DNA of 16,188 nt from an uncultured Oscillibacter sp. (lineage in GTDB: Bacteria; Bacillota; Clostridia; Oscillospirales; Oscillospiraceae), in the NCBI GenBank assembly GCA_910576845.1, contig CAJTJA010000052.1, positions 1-16,188 of the forward strand. Direction: 5' to 3'. Of this stretch, positions 6,250 to 12,625 are shown one piece after another. Under the pieces are notes generated by a model, which saw only the letters and a list, made by a program, of their open reading frames with translations, searched no databases and was not told the DNA's origin. Within the stretch, counting starts at the first letter, position 1, and the number at the start of each line of letters is the position of its first letter. The position numbers and the translations under genes are program-made.

Positions 6250-7653
6250 GTAGCTGTTACAAAAATCCTGGCCAGAAATACCCGGCTGGATCAGGCCATT
6301 CGATATGTGCTGAACGGAGATAAAACCGACAGCTGGATTCTGACATATCATCAAAACTGCGATCCCGGCTTGGAGTACCGGGAGATGATGGATACCAAGC
6401 GGGCCATCGGAAAACTGGATGGACGCCAGTGCTATCACATCATCCAGTCCTTCAAGCCGGGAGAGGTTTCCCCGGAGCTGGCGCTGAAAATCGCAAAGGA
6501 ATTCGCTGCTGAGTACCTGCCGGATTACGAAGTGGTCATCGGGACCCACGTTGACAAAAAACACATCCATTCCCACCTGATATTCAATTCCGTGAATGCG
6601 CAGACCGGGAGAAAATATCACATTTCAACCCAGGAGTATTACTGTCAGATTCGGGCAATATCGGACCGGCTGTGCAGGGAGCACGGGCTGTCTGTGGTTA
6701 TGGAAGGCCAGCCCTCTCAGGCTGTCAGTTACATCGAATGGTTGCGGCAGCGCAAGGGCCAGCCCACCTTCCGTACTATGCTGGAGGCGGACCTGCGTTC
6801 CGCTATCGAGGATGCCAATGACCTGGGGCACTTCTTCATGCTCATGGAGCACATGGGCTGGGAAATCAGCCACGGGAATCGCCTGGGTTTCCGCCTGCGG
6901 GGGCAGGAGCGATTTATGTACCCTGGTCGTAAAAATCCGCTGTTCACCGAGGATGGAATCCGCGCCGCTATCCAAGGCAACCTGGAGGAAATTGAGGCCG
7001 GACGCCGCCCGGAGATTATCCACCGCCCTTACTATCAGCTCTATAAAAAGCATCCGAAATACACTGGATTTATGGCGTTATATGTTCACTATCTCTATGT
7101 TTTAGGGAAGATCGAGAAGCGCCAATACCCGCCCCGGATGACACCCCGCCTTCAAAAAGATGTCATGCGTTTTGAGCGGTACAGGGAGCAATTTGCTTTT
7201 CTTCGAGAGAATCATATCGCCAACCAGGAGGATATGACCGCTTTCCAGTCCCATGCAGAAGAGAATCTGGCTAATTTCATGAAGCAGCGCACAATCCTGA
7301 ATGTGCGGAAAAAGAAGCGAAAAGGTTTGTATGACGCTCTGGCCGATGTGGAGGTATTGGCTCAGGCCAAGGCACTCTACGAGGAAGGGCTGTCCGGCAT
7401 GGAAGCGGAGTTCACCCGGTACATGGATGCAGAGGCTGTTCTGGAGCGGAGCGGTGCTCCTCGGGAACGGCTCACAACAGAGAAAGCAGCGATATACGAG
7501 CAACTGGCACAGGTCAACGCTGACATCCGCGCGACGAGGAAGAAGCTGGCGCTGTGCAAAGAAATTCTAGACCGCCTGCCCCAGATGGAACGGACGACAG
7601 AGAAAATTGAATCCAGAGAAGCAGAACACCATGAGAAGCACAGGGGGCGGTAA
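6250..7653 (+). CDS. MobP/VirD2-like relaxase (start codon abnormal)
   Basis: Relaxase/mobilization nuclease (PF03432 type), up to 467 aa; it would nick oriT and lead the strand into a recipient. The frame opens after TGA at 6241. The conserved N-terminus AVTKILARNTRLDQAIRY, with the probable catalytic Tyr (codon 6304-6306), is present, but no ATG, GTG or TTG precedes it: GTA stands at 6250 where ATG is expected, 10 bases after AAAGGAG. The first usable start is GTG 6307, just after the Tyr. The metal-binding HxDxxHxHxH motif is intact (HVDKKHIHSH). The C-terminal ~150 residues are charged and coiled-coil-like. The 5' end is therefore either mutated, initiated at a rare codon, or misread. No type IV secretion genes are nearby, so a helper element would be needed. 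Confidence 0.82.
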   Translation, partial: VAVTKILARNTRLDQAIRYVLNGDKTDSWILTYHQNCDPGLEYREMMDTKRAIGKLDGRQCYHIIQSFKPGEVSPELALKIAKEFAAEYLPDYEVVIGTHVDKKHIHSHLIFNSVNAQTGRKYHISTQEYYCQIRAISDRLCREHGLSVVMEGQPSQAVSYIEWLRQRKGQPTFRTMLEADLRSAIEDANDLGHFFMLMEHMGWEISHGNRLGFRLRGQERFMYPGRKNPLFTEDGIRAAIQGNLEEIEAGRRPEIIHRPYYQLYKKHPKYTGFMALYVHYLYVLGKIEKRQYPPRMTPRLQKDVMRFERYREQFAFLRENHIANQEDMTAFQSHAEENLANFMKQRTILNVRKKKRKGLYDALADVEVLAQAKALYEEGLSGMEAEFTRYMDAEAVLERSGAPRERLTTEKAAIYEQLAQVNADIRATRKKLALCKEILDRLPQMERTTEKIESREAEHHEKHRGR

Positions 7654-7665
7654 AACCGCCCCCTG
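7641..7665 (+). other. Strong hairpin overlapping the relaxase stop codon
   Basis: CAGGGGGCGGT-AAA-ACCGCCCCCTG, an exact 11-bp stem with the TAA stop codon at its top. It lacks a following T-run. It could slow 3' decay or weaken expression of the next gene. The spacer to 7758 holds a second hairpin, GGCCCA (7711-7716) with TGGGCC (7731-7736), and otherwise nothing recognisable. Confidence 0.55.
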
Positions 7666-7758
7666 CCGGCTTTCAAAGCGGTCCGCACCCTGGCCCTATA
7701 AGGCCCCACAGGCCCATACACCGCCCCGTGTGGGCCAACACGACAAGAAAAGGAGACA

Positions 7759-7980
7759 ATGCCTATTAAAAAGTTAAACCGCAGTCTGACTGACCAGGTA
7801 TTTGGAATCGGTCGATATCGGTATACAAAAGATGGACAATTATACTTCATCCATGGAAAAACCCGTATTAAAGTTACAGAACATTTCTCTGCGAATGGAA
7901 AGCCCCTGCGCGCGCTGCTGGAGGATGTAATCCAGTTTTCCGCCAAACAGGAAGACGAAAAGAACCGCCCGGCCTGTTAG
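7759..7980 (+). CDS. Small protein upstream of the recombinase, TnpW-like
   Basis: 73 aa, beginning MPIKKLNRSL, with AAAAGGAG before the ATG. The core reads IGRYRYTKDGQLYFIHGKTRIKV-TEHF, then PLRALLEDVIQF, a pattern resembling the small TnpW/TnpV-type proteins next to large serine recombinases in Tn4451-like elements. It is basic at the start and has no membrane segment. The function is not known to me; position and size are the main support. It could also be an unrelated accessory regulator. Confidence 0.6.
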   Translation: MPIKKLNRSLTDQVFGIGRYRYTKDGQLYFIHGKTRIKVTEHFSANGKPLRALLEDVIQFSAKQEDEKNRPAC

Positions 7981-8063
7981 GGAAAAGCGCTGGATATCCG
8001 CCCACGCTTGTGGTATTGTGGTGCCGTAAGCGTGGGTTGTTTCAACCAAAGGAGAGTTGATTT

Positions 8064-8519
8064 TTGAAACAACCGATTTATAACACAGCGCTCTACCTCA
8101 GATTAAGCCATGACGATGAGCAACAGGGGGACAGCGGCAGCATCCAAACGCAAAAGGCCATGCTCGAAAGCTATGCCGCCCAGCGAGGATTTACTAGGGC
8201 CTGTTCACATAAGGCCAAACACACATCTTTCCGGCAAATTTTGCCGTCTGCGGCGTTAAAAATTTTTGACGCACGCCAGTGCGCCTGCAAATTTTTGCCT
8301 TGCAGCCGGCGAAAATTTGCTCGAAAATCTGCGCATTTGTCTTATGTGAACAGGCCCTAATATTTCCCAAAGTTTATCGGCAAGTTTGACGTGCCTTTGC
8401 TGGAGCCTGCGCCAGAGGAACTGGCCGAGCAGGAGAATCTGCGGCAGAAGCGGGAAAAGCAGAGGGAATACTCCCGGCGCTCCCGTGAAAAGAAGAAACG
8501 GGCGGCGACCCAAAGTTGA
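8064..8519 (+). pseudogene. Large serine recombinase remnant, interrupted by a MITE and internally deleted
   Basis: The TTG start at 8064 follows AAAGGAG. The first 44 codons are a typical resolvase N-terminus: ALYLRLSHDDEQQGDSGS, with the probable nucleophile Ser15 in RLS, then SIQTQKAMLESYAAQRGF. At 8195 the frame runs into a MITE. After the MITE, 8361-8516 encodes a 52-residue tail (YFPKFIGKFDVPLLEP ... EYSRRSREKKKR) like the end of recombinases with a DUF4368-type C-terminus. Around 400 or more codons between them are absent compared with the usual ~500-600 aa, so the catalytic core, DNA-binding and zinc-ribbon parts are gone. The two pieces are not in one frame even if the MITE left cleanly, so the protein is certainly non-functional. 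The assignment of the tail to the same gene is inference. Confidence 0.8.
8195..8359. mobile_element. MITE with 17-bp perfect terminal inverted repeats and TA target duplication
   Basis: GGGCCTGTTCACATAAG (8197-8213) is repeated exactly in reverse complement at 8341-8357, and TA flanks both ends (8195-8196, 8358-8359). The element is 165 bp including the TAs and has no coding capacity; its interior also folds back on itself imperfectly around 8271-8284 (CGCACGCCAGTGCG). TA duplication and small size fit a MITE moved by an IS630/Tc1-mariner-type transposase supplied elsewhere. Confidence 0.88.
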
Positions 8520-8533
8520 ATATGTTGTACCGG

Positions 8534-8566
8534 AGGGCGGTCTGCGTCAAGCAGACCGCCCTTTTT
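8534..8566 (+). terminator. Intrinsic terminator after the recombinase remnant
   Basis: AGGGCGGTCTGC (8534-8545), loop GTCAA, then the exact complement GCAGACCGCCCT (8551-8562) followed by TTTTT. It lies 15 bases after the stop codon of the recombinase tail, and presumably ends the rightward transcript of the mobilization genes. Confidence 0.9.
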
Positions 8567-8748
8567 GCACCTTCAATTTCAATCCATGTGAAATCAGCGA
8601 ACAAAACAGCACCAACATTACGATTTTTCTTAAGAACACGCAACGCTGGACAGCGAATACGGTACGTTTTCCCTGCTGGCTTTTCATGGCTTGGTATGAC
8701 TTCACGCTGAACGCTGAAATCCAATGTGCGCTCCTGTGACTTGGGCAT
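8567..8748 (-). CDS. Uncertain minus-strand reading frame downstream of the kinase-like gene
   Basis: A minus-strand frame starting MPKSQERTLDFSV continues as HEKPAGKTYRIRCPALRVLKKN and FADFTWIEIEG and then runs into the terminator and recombinase tail on the opposite strand. The frame is also open upstream into the end of the kinase-like gene. The amino acid composition is plausible for protein, but the ribosome site is poor and it has no natural stop before the terminator. It may be the front of a truncated gene or a chance frame. Apart from this, 8567-8809 shows nothing. Confidence 0.25.
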
Positions 8749-8809
8749 GGTAAACGGCCTGCCCGGTTTGCTGGAGGCGCTTTCTATTTCTACGCCGGAT
8801 CCGCCACCG

Positions 8810-9427
8810 TCATTCCTGCATTTGTGACATAAAAAGCATCGAAAGAGCCGTTACAATTTCCCTGATTGAAGTGTTCGTTGTATTGATACATAAATCATAA
8901 TTGATACGATCACCCCATGTATGGTCCGTATAAAATCCGTAGTAACGGGACCTCTGTCTGTCAACATCCAAAATTCGTTTTCGCAGTTCTCTATCGGTCA
9001 GATTTTCATGTTCCGGCTCCTTTTCCCGGCATCTTTTAATTCTGCTCTCTATATCTGCGTAAACAAAAAAACGGAATGGGTGCTGCTCCCGCAAAATGTG
9101 GTCCGCACACCGGCCTACAATTACGCAGTTTGATTTTTCGGCCATCTCCCGAATTACTTCACATTGCTTTTGATAGAGCAACGTACTCTGTTCAAGCATT
9201 GGACTGGGAACTGTATGTAGCGTTCGTCCTATATGAATCGGGAAAGAGATGGTTGGCTTTCTTTCAAGTATCTGCTGGATATAACGCTCCGAAAAGGCTG
9301 TCCTGTCCACAATTTCCGAAACAATTTCTTGGTCACAGTAGGCATATCCCAATGTTTCCGCAAGGCGGCACCCAAATTCACGCCCTCCGCTTCCAAATTC
9401 GCGTCCTACCGTAATAATCTTGTTCAT
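8810..9427 (-). CDS. Cytidylate-kinase-like protein
   Basis: 205 aa of the cytidylate kinase-like family (PF13189 type). The P-loop is the family variant GREFGSGGR (residues 8-16) in place of a classic GxxxxGK[ST]. Other landmarks are CDQEIV near 31, CVIVGRCAD near 100, a lid-like stretch rich in Arg (SRIKRCREKEPEHENLTDRELRKRI) and SRYYGFYT near 160. Members are found widely in Firmicutes, often not replacing the true Cmk, and the substrate is unproven. Its start overlaps the stop of the MATE gene by ATGA, so the two are translationally coupled and probably work together. AAGGAAGGG lies about 10 bases upstream. The coupling to an efflux pump suggests a resistance or regulatory role rather than housekeeping nucleotide metabolism. 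Confidence 0.85.
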   Translation of the reverse strand: MNKIITVGREFGSGGREFGCRLAETLGYAYCDQEIVSEIVDRTAFSERYIQQILERKPTISFPIHIGRTLHTVPSPMLEQSTLLYQKQCEVIREMAEKSNCVIVGRCADHILREQHPFRFFVYADIESRIKRCREKEPEHENLTDRELRKRILDVDRQRSRYYGFYTDHTWGDRINYDLCINTTNTSIREIVTALSMLFMSQMQE

Positions 9428-10767
9428 ACTGTTCTATTCCCTTCCTTTGGCAATCGTTTTGTATAGTTTGTCATCATTGCAATCACATAGACGGCAACGA
9501 GTAATTCGGTCAGCGGCATTGCCAGCCAAATCGTGCTGGCCTCCGCTATGGCGGGCAATGCGCAGATCAGGATGCCGCTGATCAGCGCCCCTCTAGACAC
9601 TGAAACCATGAAAGAGGCAAAGGGCTTCATAATTGCCTGGAAGTAGTAGGTGGAAAAGACATTCAGAGGAAGCAGCAGGAAAGACAGACCGTAACTGCGG
9701 ATAATGCCAGGAGCTATGGCGAGTATTTCCTCTGTGGGTGTCATAAAAATGCGGACAAACAGGTTGGGGGCAAGCTCCGCCAGAGCGGTCCAGACCAGTC
9801 CAAACACAGCTGCGGTAGCGAACGCGTACTTCAATATCTCACGGATGCGCCCGCCCTTTTCCGCACCGAAATTGGTAGAGATCATGGGCTGGGACGCTTG
9901 CCCGATGCTGTAGGCGCAGCACTGAACAAAGGTGCTGATATTGATGATAATGCCATAGACGGACAGGGCGTTGGTATCCAGATACTTCAAAATCTGACGG
10001 TTGAAAAGCACAGTCAGAATCCCCATTGCCACATCAATAAAAAATGTGGAGAAGCCGGTAACGCCGATTGCCTTCAGCTTGGAGAGCAGCCGTGTGGGCC
10101 ATTCCCAACGGAGCGTATTTTGTTTCTTGAGGAAGTGGGTCAGCATCATCAGCAAAGAGAAAACGGAACCCATCGCGGTGGCCAAGCCGGCCCCCATGAT
10201 ACCCATATCCAGAGTAAACACAAAGAAATAGTCCCCCAGCACGTTGAAAACCCCGCCGAATAAGACCGCTTTGGTTGCCAGACCGGGATTCCCGTCATTT
10301 CGCAGGAATGCGGACAAAAACTGCGTAAACAAAAAGCTGGGCACCACCGCCTTAATGGGAAGAAGGTACTGTCTTGCCAGCGGGAGCAACGTCTCCTCTG
10401 CACCAAACAGGGTCAGCAGCTCCCGATCCAAGAATACAACCCCCAGCCAGGAGAGGACCGCCAGAAACGCGACCCCGATCAGGGCGGCAGTAAAATATTC
10501 GTTGGACTGCCGCTGATTTTTCTCCGACACGCCGCGCAGGGTGGAAAACAGGACGGAACCGCCAATCCCCATGAGAAGCCCAAGGCTGTAAATGATGTTC
10601 CATATGGGAGCGACCACGGCCAGGGCGGCGGTTCCGTCCGGGCCCTGGTACTGCCCGACCATAGCCATATCCACAACACCGTAGATGGATGAGATCAAGG
10701 CGCTGCCAAAAGCGGCGGACAGATATTTGACATACATTGGTTTGATTCTGTCGGTGAGAAAGTCCAT
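9424..10767 (-). CDS. MATE-family multidrug/Na+ efflux pump
   Basis: 447 aa, a typical length for the MATE family with about 12 membrane helices in two MatE repeats. It begins MDFLTDRIKPMYVKYLSAA, with the first helix containing ALISSIYGVVDMAMVGQY; the second repeat begins with VTGFSTFFIDVAMGILTVLFN. The start follows GAAGGAGG at 7 bases. Lower GC than the host genes on either side. It heads an operon with the cytidylate-kinase-like gene, and is transcribed from a consensus promoter through an attenuator leader, which suggests induction by a compound it exports. The substrate is not deducible from sequence. It is probably cargo of the mobile element, because it lies between the recombinase remnant and the right-hand host gene. 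Confidence 0.9.
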   Translation of the reverse strand: MDFLTDRIKPMYVKYLSAAFGSALISSIYGVVDMAMVGQYQGPDGTAALAVVAPIWNIIYSLGLLMGIGGSVLFSTLRGVSEKNQRQSNEYFTAALIGVAFLAVLSWLGVVFLDRELLTLFGAEETLLPLARQYLLPIKAVVPSFLFTQFLSAFLRNDGNPGLATKAVLFGGVFNVLGDYFFVFTLDMGIMGAGLATAMGSVFSLLMMLTHFLKKQNTLRWEWPTRLLSKLKAIGVTGFSTFFIDVAMGILTVLFNRQILKYLDTNALSVYGIIINISTFVQCCAYSIGQASQPMISTNFGAEKGGRIREILKYAFATAAVFGLVWTALAELAPNLFVRIFMTPTEEILAIAPGIIRSYGLSFLLLPLNVFSTYYFQAIMKPFASFMVSVSRGALISGILICALPAIAEASTIWLAMPLTELLVAVYVIAMMTNYTKRLPKEGNRTV

Positions 10768-10789
10768 ATCAAATCCTCCTTCCTGATAT

Positions 10790-10818
10790 CATGTCCAGTT
10801 TTTATACAGTTGGACATG
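10790..10818 (-). promoter_or_regulatory. Hairpin just before the MATE ribosome site
   Basis: CATGTCCA (10790-10797) and TGGACATG (10811-10818) form an exact 8-bp stem directly upstream of GAAGGAGG. On the RNA its CTGGACA can instead pair with TGTCCAG in the 3' arm of the upstream terminator hairpin, so it may be the antiterminator partner. Confidence 0.5.
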
Positions 10819-10850
10819 GGCGGCAGCTTTCTCAATTTGCCACACGAAAA

Positions 10851-10902
10851 GCAAAAGGGCTGGACAAGCCGCAGACATTTCAGTCTGTGCCTTATCCAGC
10901 CC
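10851..10902 (-). terminator. Attenuator (leader terminator) of the MATE operon
   Basis: On the minus strand GGGCTGGATAAG pairs with CTTGTCCAGCCC through 12 bp (one G-U), with an inner CAGAC/GTCTG stem, and is followed by TTTTGCTTTT (10856-10847). It lies between the promoter and the gene, about 35-80 bases into a ~170-base leader, so it should stop most transcripts unless an alternative fold forms. A second GGGCTGG at 10927-10921 could compete for the same 3' arm. Confidence 0.75.
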
Positions 10903-10944
10903 GTCATTTCTGTTGAATGACCAGCCCTCCGAGCAACTGTCCCT

Positions 10945-10972
10945 ATTATACAGAATGCAACCTCATTGTCAA
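10945..10972 (-). promoter_or_regulatory. Consensus promoter of the MATE operon
   Basis: Minus strand TTGACA (10972-10967), a 16-bp spacer, and TATAAT (10950-10945). Both boxes are perfect. The predicted transcript starts near 10938 and enters the attenuator leader. Confidence 0.85.
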
Positions 10973-11002
10973 GCCTTTTTCTGTACTTCGAGAAAACCTT
11001 AC

Positions 11003-11018
11003 ATTCCCCCTTGACAAT
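11003..11018. repeat. Possible right attachment site (near-copy of 4242-4257)
   Basis: Fourteen of 16 positions match 4242-4257 in the same orientation. CTTGACAAT (11010-11018) is also the exact inverse of ATTGTCAAG at 10965-10973, which carries the MATE -35 box. It lies between the cargo promoter and the araR stop, where the element should end. Confidence 0.3.
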
Positions 11019-11029
11019 ATCTTTAATAA

Positions 11030-11052
11030 GCATCCGTTCCCGGCCCTTTGTC
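11030..11052. repeat. Direct repeat copy 2 (first copy at 77-99)
   Basis: It lies 4 bp beyond the araR-like stop codon, on the side of the mobile element. Like copy 1 it follows a minus-strand stop codon within a few bases. Confidence 0.8.
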
Positions 11053-11055
11053 CAA

Positions 11056-12123
11056 TTATCCGCTGCTTCGCGCCACCAGTTCCCATTCCAGGGATTTCGA
11101 TCGGGCCGCCTCGCCCAGCAGAAGGCCGATCATCTGCTCCGCCGCCACCCGGCCCATGCGGCTGCGGTGGCTGAGGGAGGTGATAGGCACGGGGCCCAGC
11201 TGGCTCAGGTAGCTGTTGTCGAAGCTGACCACCGCCACATCCTCCGGCACCCGGCGGCCCGCCTCCAGCAGGGCTTGGATCAGGTGATAGGCGATTTCAT
11301 CGTTGTAGCAGATTACCGCCGTGGCGTCCTCCAGCCGCTTCTGGAGAAAATCGGTCAGTAAGCGTCCGTCCCGCTTCTCCAAAAGATGGCGGCGGTCCTC
11401 GGTATCGTACCAGGCGAAGCGCCCGTCCTGAATGGACAGTCCCGCGTCCCGGAGGGCGGAGACGGCTCCATGGTAGCGCTGGGGACCTTGTACGTCGTCG
11501 CTCTTGAAAATCCCGGCGATTTCCCGGTGCCCCCGTCCTGCCAGGTAGCGGGCCAGCTGATAGCCGCCGCCGTAATTGTCGTCCGACACACAGGGAACCC
11601 GTTCCAGTCCTGCGTAAGCACCGTGGAGGAAGACGATGGGCGTGCCCGTCTGGAGGAGGCGCTGGTAGAGGTCGGCGTTCGGGGTGGGCAGGGCGGTTTT
11701 GGAGCCCTCCACCAGAAGGCCGCTCACCGGCTCCTCCAGCAGGCGGAGGAGGATTTCCCGCTCCGCGCTGACCCGGTTTTCCGTGGCGTAGACGGCGGTG
11801 GAGTAGCCCTGTCTGGAGAAGACATCGGAGGCGTCGTGGAGAATGGCGGGGAATATGTAATCGTCCAGGAAGGAGGTTACCACGGCGATCTGCCGGGGCG
11901 CCGCCCCGGGAAGGAGGCCGGTGGCGTAGGAGCCGCTGCCCTGCCGCCGTTGGATCAGCCCCTCCTCCTCCAGGAGGGACAGGGCGTGGCGGACGGTCTG
12001 GCGGCTCAGATGGTACTGGCGGCTCAGATCCTGCTCTGTGGGCAGCTTATATCCGGGCCGCCCGCTGTTCCGGGCCAGATCCTCCCGGAGCTTGTCTGCC
12101 AGAAGCTGGTATTTCGCCGCCAT
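11056..12123 (-). CDS. araR: AraR-type repressor: GntR winged helix fused to LacI-like sugar-binding domain
   Basis: 355 aa. Residues 1-70 are a GntR winged helix (KLPTEQDLSRQYHLSRQTVRHAL, EEEGLIQRRQGSGSY); residues ~77-345 are a LacI/periplasmic-binding-like domain. The combination is that of AraR, and several stretches follow the Bacillus subtilis protein as I remember it: DDYIFPAI, GLLVEGSKTALPTPN, GIFKSDDVQG, ICYNDEIA. The start at 12123 is chosen because GGGAGGAGG precedes it; an ATG seven codons earlier (12144) has no site of its own. A TATAAT box lies 33 bases upstream (12161-12156). It is divergent from the transporter operon, whose promoter region carries AraR-like half-sites, so it should repress that operon until a pentose, most likely L-arabinose, binds. 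Confidence 0.85.
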   Translation of the reverse strand: MAAKYQLLADKLREDLARNSGRPGYKLPTEQDLSRQYHLSRQTVRHALSLLEEEGLIQRRQGSGSYATGLLPGAAPRQIAVVTSFLDDYIFPAILHDASDVFSRQGYSTAVYATENRVSAEREILLRLLEEPVSGLLVEGSKTALPTPNADLYQRLLQTGTPIVFLHGAYAGLERVPCVSDDNYGGGYQLARYLAGRGHREIAGIFKSDDVQGPQRYHGAVSALRDAGLSIQDGRFAWYDTEDRRHLLEKRDGRLLTDFLQKRLEDATAVICYNDEIAYHLIQALLEAGRRVPEDVAVVSFDNSYLSQLGPVPITSLSHRSRMGRVAAEQMIGLLLGEAARSKSLEWELVARSSG

Positions 12124-12155
12124 GCCTGCGCCTCCTCCCGTCATGGATTGCTTTC

Positions 12156-12161
12156 ATTATA
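12156..12161 (-). promoter_or_regulatory. -10 box of the araR-like gene
   Basis: A perfect TATAAT on the minus strand, 33 bases before the chosen start. There is no good -35 at 16-18 bp; a TTGACT lies too close. The rest of the 500-bp divergent spacer (12162-12440) is very AT-rich, with A- and T-tracts and no gene that I can support. Confidence 0.5.
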
Positions 12162-12449
12162 CCAAGAGTCAATGGTAATTTGCCCAAAATAAAGGTTGAT
12201 GTTTTTTGGAACTTTGTCGTTTTGTTCAAAAGAAAACACAAATTTTTTTGCCGCGTCCGGCGGGCTCCTGTTTGTCGGGCAAAATTTTTTACCTTTTTCC
12301 CAAAGAAAATCAACCGTTTCTTGAACGTTGGGCAATCTGCCGGAGAAAAAAATTTCCTCGCGCGTTTGAAAATCAGAAGAAAACAAACGAATCTATGAGA
12401 CAAATCATAAAATTTTCAACTTAATTGGAAATTGTTTCTCTAAAAACAC

Positions 12450-12520
12450 TAAAATTTGTACCACTATCTAGCATAATATATAAAATTTGTCCTATTTACT
12501 CATACAAAAGTGGATATAAT
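12450..12520 (+). promoter_or_regulatory. Transporter promoter with AraR-like operator sites
   Basis: TATAAT at 12515-12520 has no good -35 box. Upstream are two direct copies of TAAAATTTGT (12450-12459 and 12481-12490, 31 bp apart). The first contains ATTTGTAC, the exact half-site of the B. subtilis AraR operator (ATTTGTACGTACAAAT). ATTTACTCATACAAAA at 12494-12509 matches that operator at 11 of 16 positions, and ends five bases before the -10 box. A second possible promoter is TTGACT (12534-12539) with TTTAAT (12557-12562), 17 bp apart. Confidence 0.5.
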
Positions 12521-12625
12521 AACCAAAAACGTGTTGACTTTGTGAGAGGAATCGTTTTTAATGCAGCTATGGAAACCGGACGGCCGTCCGGCGCGAACCC
12601 AAAATTTGAAAGCGAGGAATTGGTT

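Noticed and set aside
5835..6323. 162-codon plus-strand ORF covering the stem-loop region before the relaxase
   Set aside because: It overlaps the 96-aa gene out of frame and consists of translated hairpins; composition is not protein-like.
7301..7570. Overlapping plus-strand ORF within the relaxase
   Set aside because: It is a Trp/Arg/Cys-rich frame-shifted shadow of the relaxase C-terminus.
8195..8359. CRISPR repeat or small-RNA gene in place of the MITE
   Set aside because: There is a single inverted-repeat pair with TA duplications, no regular spacing and no promoter, which fits a MITE best.
10695..11033. 112-codon minus-strand ORF over the MATE promoter and leader
   Set aside because: It contains the consensus promoter and both leader hairpins and ends inside the MATE gene; no ribosome site is at a usable distance. 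A shorter leader peptide within it is mentioned only as a possibility.
12425..12625. N-terminal extension of the transporter binding protein
   Set aside because: It reads through the promoter, and the signal peptide begins at the ATG at 12626 with its own ribosome site.
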